Positions 5,915 to 6,960 of a stretch of 6,960 nucleotides of DNA are shown one piece after another. The position numbers and the translations under genes are program-made. A model generated the notes under the pieces. It worked only from the letters and a program-made list of their open reading frames with translations. It had not been told where the DNA came from and did no database searches. The DNA is from an uncultured Chlorobiales bacterium. Lineage in GTDB: Bacteria > Bacteroidota > Chlorobiia > Chlorobiales > Chlorobiaceae. The stretch lies in the NCBI GenBank assembly GCA_903901395.1, contig CAIUQW010000067.1:1-6960 (forward strand). Reading direction: 5' to 3'. The stretch's first letter is position 1. Every line of letters starts with the position of its first letter.

Positions 5915-6520
5915 CCTCTTTTTTGACGGAGCGCCGGATTGGGTTTTCGATACATGCGGCGAGCCGATGATGAACTTCCTCCAGGGCAGCGCGGCGCTGC
6001 GGGAAATGCCGATGCGCGGGCTGGTGCCGATCAGCTCCTGCGCGATCTCCGGCGCATCTTCGAGCCAGCAGGTGTCGCCGAAGAGCGACTCGCCGTAGTG
6101 CGCTGGGCCGAGGCCGAGCGCCTGCGTGAGCTTGCCGGGGCCGCTCATGAGCGCCCGCTCGTCATCCGTCCGCCGCCGTTCGCGCATCCACTCGATTCCC
6201 TCGACCGGCTCCATCGCCCGAAGCAGCACCGCGCCCGCCACGCCCGCCTCCTCCGAGACGATGTTGGCGAGGTAGTGGCAACCGTAGGAGAAGTAGATGT
6301 AGAGGTGGCCGGGCGGCCCGAACATCACGCGGTTGCGCTCCGTCATGCCTCGCCATGCGTGACACGCCTCGTCGCCAATGCCGAGGTACGCCTCGGTTTC
6401 GACGATGCGCCCCCTGGTCACGCGCCCCGAGGCTTCGCGGTGGACGAAAATCTTGCCGAGAAGCCGCTCGGCGAGCAGAAGTGTTGGAGTCTGGTAAAAA
6501 TCGGCGCAGAGCCTTTTCAT
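5894..6520 (-). CDS. mpg: 3-methyladenine (alkyl-purine) DNA glycosylase, AAG/MPG family
   Basis: A 208-residue base-excision-repair enzyme that cleaves the N-glycosidic bond of alkylated or deaminated purines. By alignment in my head with human AAG, the key residues are present: E43 (catalytic, in VETEAYLG), Y45 and H54 (EACHAW) of the base pocket, Y76 and Y79 (LYIYFSYG; Y79 matches the intercalating Tyr), N86 (ANIV) and R101 (LLRAMEP). [13 protein letters not shown] (125-137) is the family's conserved second half, and the fold ends with the [10 protein letters not shown] strand (182-191). Beyond that is a Lys-rich tail, [10 protein letters not shown] (199-208). The ATG at 6520 is preceded by AGGAA about 9 bases upstream, and a perfect TATAAT lies further upstream. 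It runs divergently from parA. Confidence 0.95.
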   Translation of the reverse strand: MKRLCADFYQTPTLLLAERLLGKIFVHREASGRVTRGRIVETEAYLGIGDEACHAWRGMTERNRVMFGPPGHLYIYFSYGCHYLANIVSEEAGVAGAVLLRAMEPVEGIEWMRERRRTDDERALMSGPGKLTQALGLGPAHYGESLFGDTCWLEDAPEIAQELIGTSPRIGISRSAALPWRKFIIGSPHVSKTQSGAPSKKRKKGVGK

Positions 6521-6536
6521 GGGTCGATATTCCTGT

Positions 6537-6566
6537 TTGCAAAAGATTATGCAAGTATTATACTAT
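6537..6566 (+). promoter_or_regulatory. Candidate parA promoter
   Basis: TTGCAA (6537-6542) and TACTAT (6561-6566) are spaced by 18 bases on the plus strand. This overlaps the mpg -10 on the other strand, so the two genes would share a divergent promoter. A leader of about 55 bases to the parA ATG would contain the palindrome at 6588-6599. Confidence 0.4.
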
Positions 6567-6570
6567 ACTT
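6553..6570. repeat. Inverted repeat within the divergent promoter region
   Basis: AAGTAT (6553-6558) and ATACTT (6565-6570) are perfect inverted arms around a 6-base centre. The repeat covers both candidate -10 elements. It could be an operator controlling mpg and parA together, or it may merely reflect overlapping TATA-like sequences. Confidence 0.4.
6557..6562 (-). promoter_or_regulatory. Likely -10 element of the mpg promoter
   Basis: The minus strand reads TATAAT, a perfect sigma-70 -10, at 6562-6557. Transcription would start near 6550, leaving a leader of about 30 bases that contains the AGGAA ribosome site. The -35 is poor (TTACTT at 6586-6581, 18-base spacing), so the assignment rests on the -10 and its position. 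Confidence 0.5.
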
Positions 6571-6587
6571 CATGTCTCCGAAGTAAA

Positions 6588-6599
6588 TCGACCGGTCGA
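6588..6599. repeat. 12-bp perfect palindrome upstream of parA
   Basis: TCGACCGGTCGA is fully self-complementary and ends 28 bases before the parA ATG. It is GC-rich within an otherwise AT-rich intergenic region. It does not match the widespread chromosomal parS sequence (TGTTTCACGTGAAACA), so if it binds a protein it is probably a promoter-proximal regulatory site. Confidence 0.55.
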
Positions 6600-6627
6600 A
6601 TATTTTTCATTACGCTGGCTACTGTTC

Positions 6628-6960
6628 ATGGGTAGAGTAATTGCTATTGCAAACCAGAAAGGCGGGGTTGGAAAAACCACGACCGCGGTGAATATCGCTG
6701 CGTCCATTGCTATTTCGGAGTTCAGGACGCTTCTGATCGACATCGATCCGCAGGCAAACGCCACTTCGGGCTTCGGTCTCGAAACGGGCGACGAGATCGA
6801 GAACACCTTCTACAATGTGATGGTGAACGGCGGGGAGATCCGTGACGCGATCAAGCCCTCCGGCCTCGAATATCTCGACGTCCTCCCCTCGAACGTCAAT
6901 CTTGTCGGCATGGAGGTGGAGCTGGTCAACATGCGCGAGCGTGAGTACGTCATGCAGAAG
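6628..6960 (+). CDS. parA: ParA/Soj chromosome-partitioning ATPase, 3' end outside window
   Basis: The first 111 residues of a ParA-family ATPase, which with ParB drives chromosome origin segregation by ATP-dependent, nucleoid-bound dimerisation. The deviant Walker A is [12 protein letters not shown] (7-18), with both the signature K11 and K16. Walker A' follows as [16 protein letters not shown] (35-50), with D40 and the DPQ motif. The N-terminus is short (about 6 residues before the Walker A strand), as in chromosomal Soj-type proteins; plasmid ParAs with an N-terminal DNA-binding domain are longer. The ATG at 6628 has no evident Shine-Dalgarno but sits at the family-typical start. GC-rich composition matches the core genome. 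A parB gene is expected downstream but is not visible here. Confidence 0.95.
   Translation, partial: MGRVIAIANQKGGVGKTTTAVNIAASIAISEFRTLLIDIDPQANATSGFGLETGDEIENTFYNVMVNGGEIRDAIKPSGLEYLDVLPSNVNLVGMEVELVNMREREYVMQK

Noticed and set aside
5300..6586. Long plus-strand frames antisense to mgtE (5300-5878) and mpg (5939-6586)
   Set aside because: They mirror the codon pattern of the true genes on the other strand, contain no recognisable domain, and have no start signals.
6588..6599. parS centromere site near parA
   Set aside because: The palindrome does not resemble the conserved parS sequence. It is kept only as a candidate regulatory site.

Overview
The window looks like chromosomal DNA from a green sulfur bacterium (Chlorobiaceae, Chlorobaculum/Chlorobium type). 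This rests on my recognition of the ParA, MgtE and PurH protein sequences and on the GC-rich codon use of the flanking genes; no search was run. The flanks are ordinary housekeeping DNA. The accessory part is a visibly AT-richer stretch from about 785 to 2900.

Layout, left to right. (1) The 3' end of purH (1-670, +) is followed by a run of degenerate 9-bp tandem units and a strong intrinsic terminator. (2) Next comes a mazE-mazF toxin-antitoxin pair (872-1449, +), with a perfect 12-bp palindrome in its promoter region. (3) A KAP-family P-loop NTPase (1487-2806, +) follows in the same direction 37 bases after mazF and ends in one or two terminator hairpins. (4) A 271-base non-coding stretch carries scraps resembling purH and part of the downstream membrane-protein gene. 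(5) An alpha/beta hydrolase (3078-3863, +) converges on the minus-strand genes. (6) On the minus strand, in transcription order, lie mpg (6520-5894, alkyl-purine DNA glycosylase), mgtE (5824-4442, Mg2+ transporter/channel) and a small DUF456 membrane protein (4420-3935). (7) A 107-base divergent promoter region separates mpg from parA/soj (6628 onward, +), which runs off the right edge.

How the genes work together. MgtE and the DUF456 protein are 21 bases apart and probably co-transcribed. Mpg has its own likely promoter and a candidate terminator overlapping its 3' end. MazE and MazF overlap by 7 bases and form a standard translationally coupled antitoxin-toxin operon. The KAP NTPase could be its third gene, because no convincing terminator lies between. 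KAP ATPases occur in some anti-phage systems (QatA is one), so mazEF plus an orphan KAP ATPase in an AT-rich insert is the most plausible place for a new defence-like module. The sequence alone does not prove one: the arrangement could equally be two unrelated accessory insertions at the same site.
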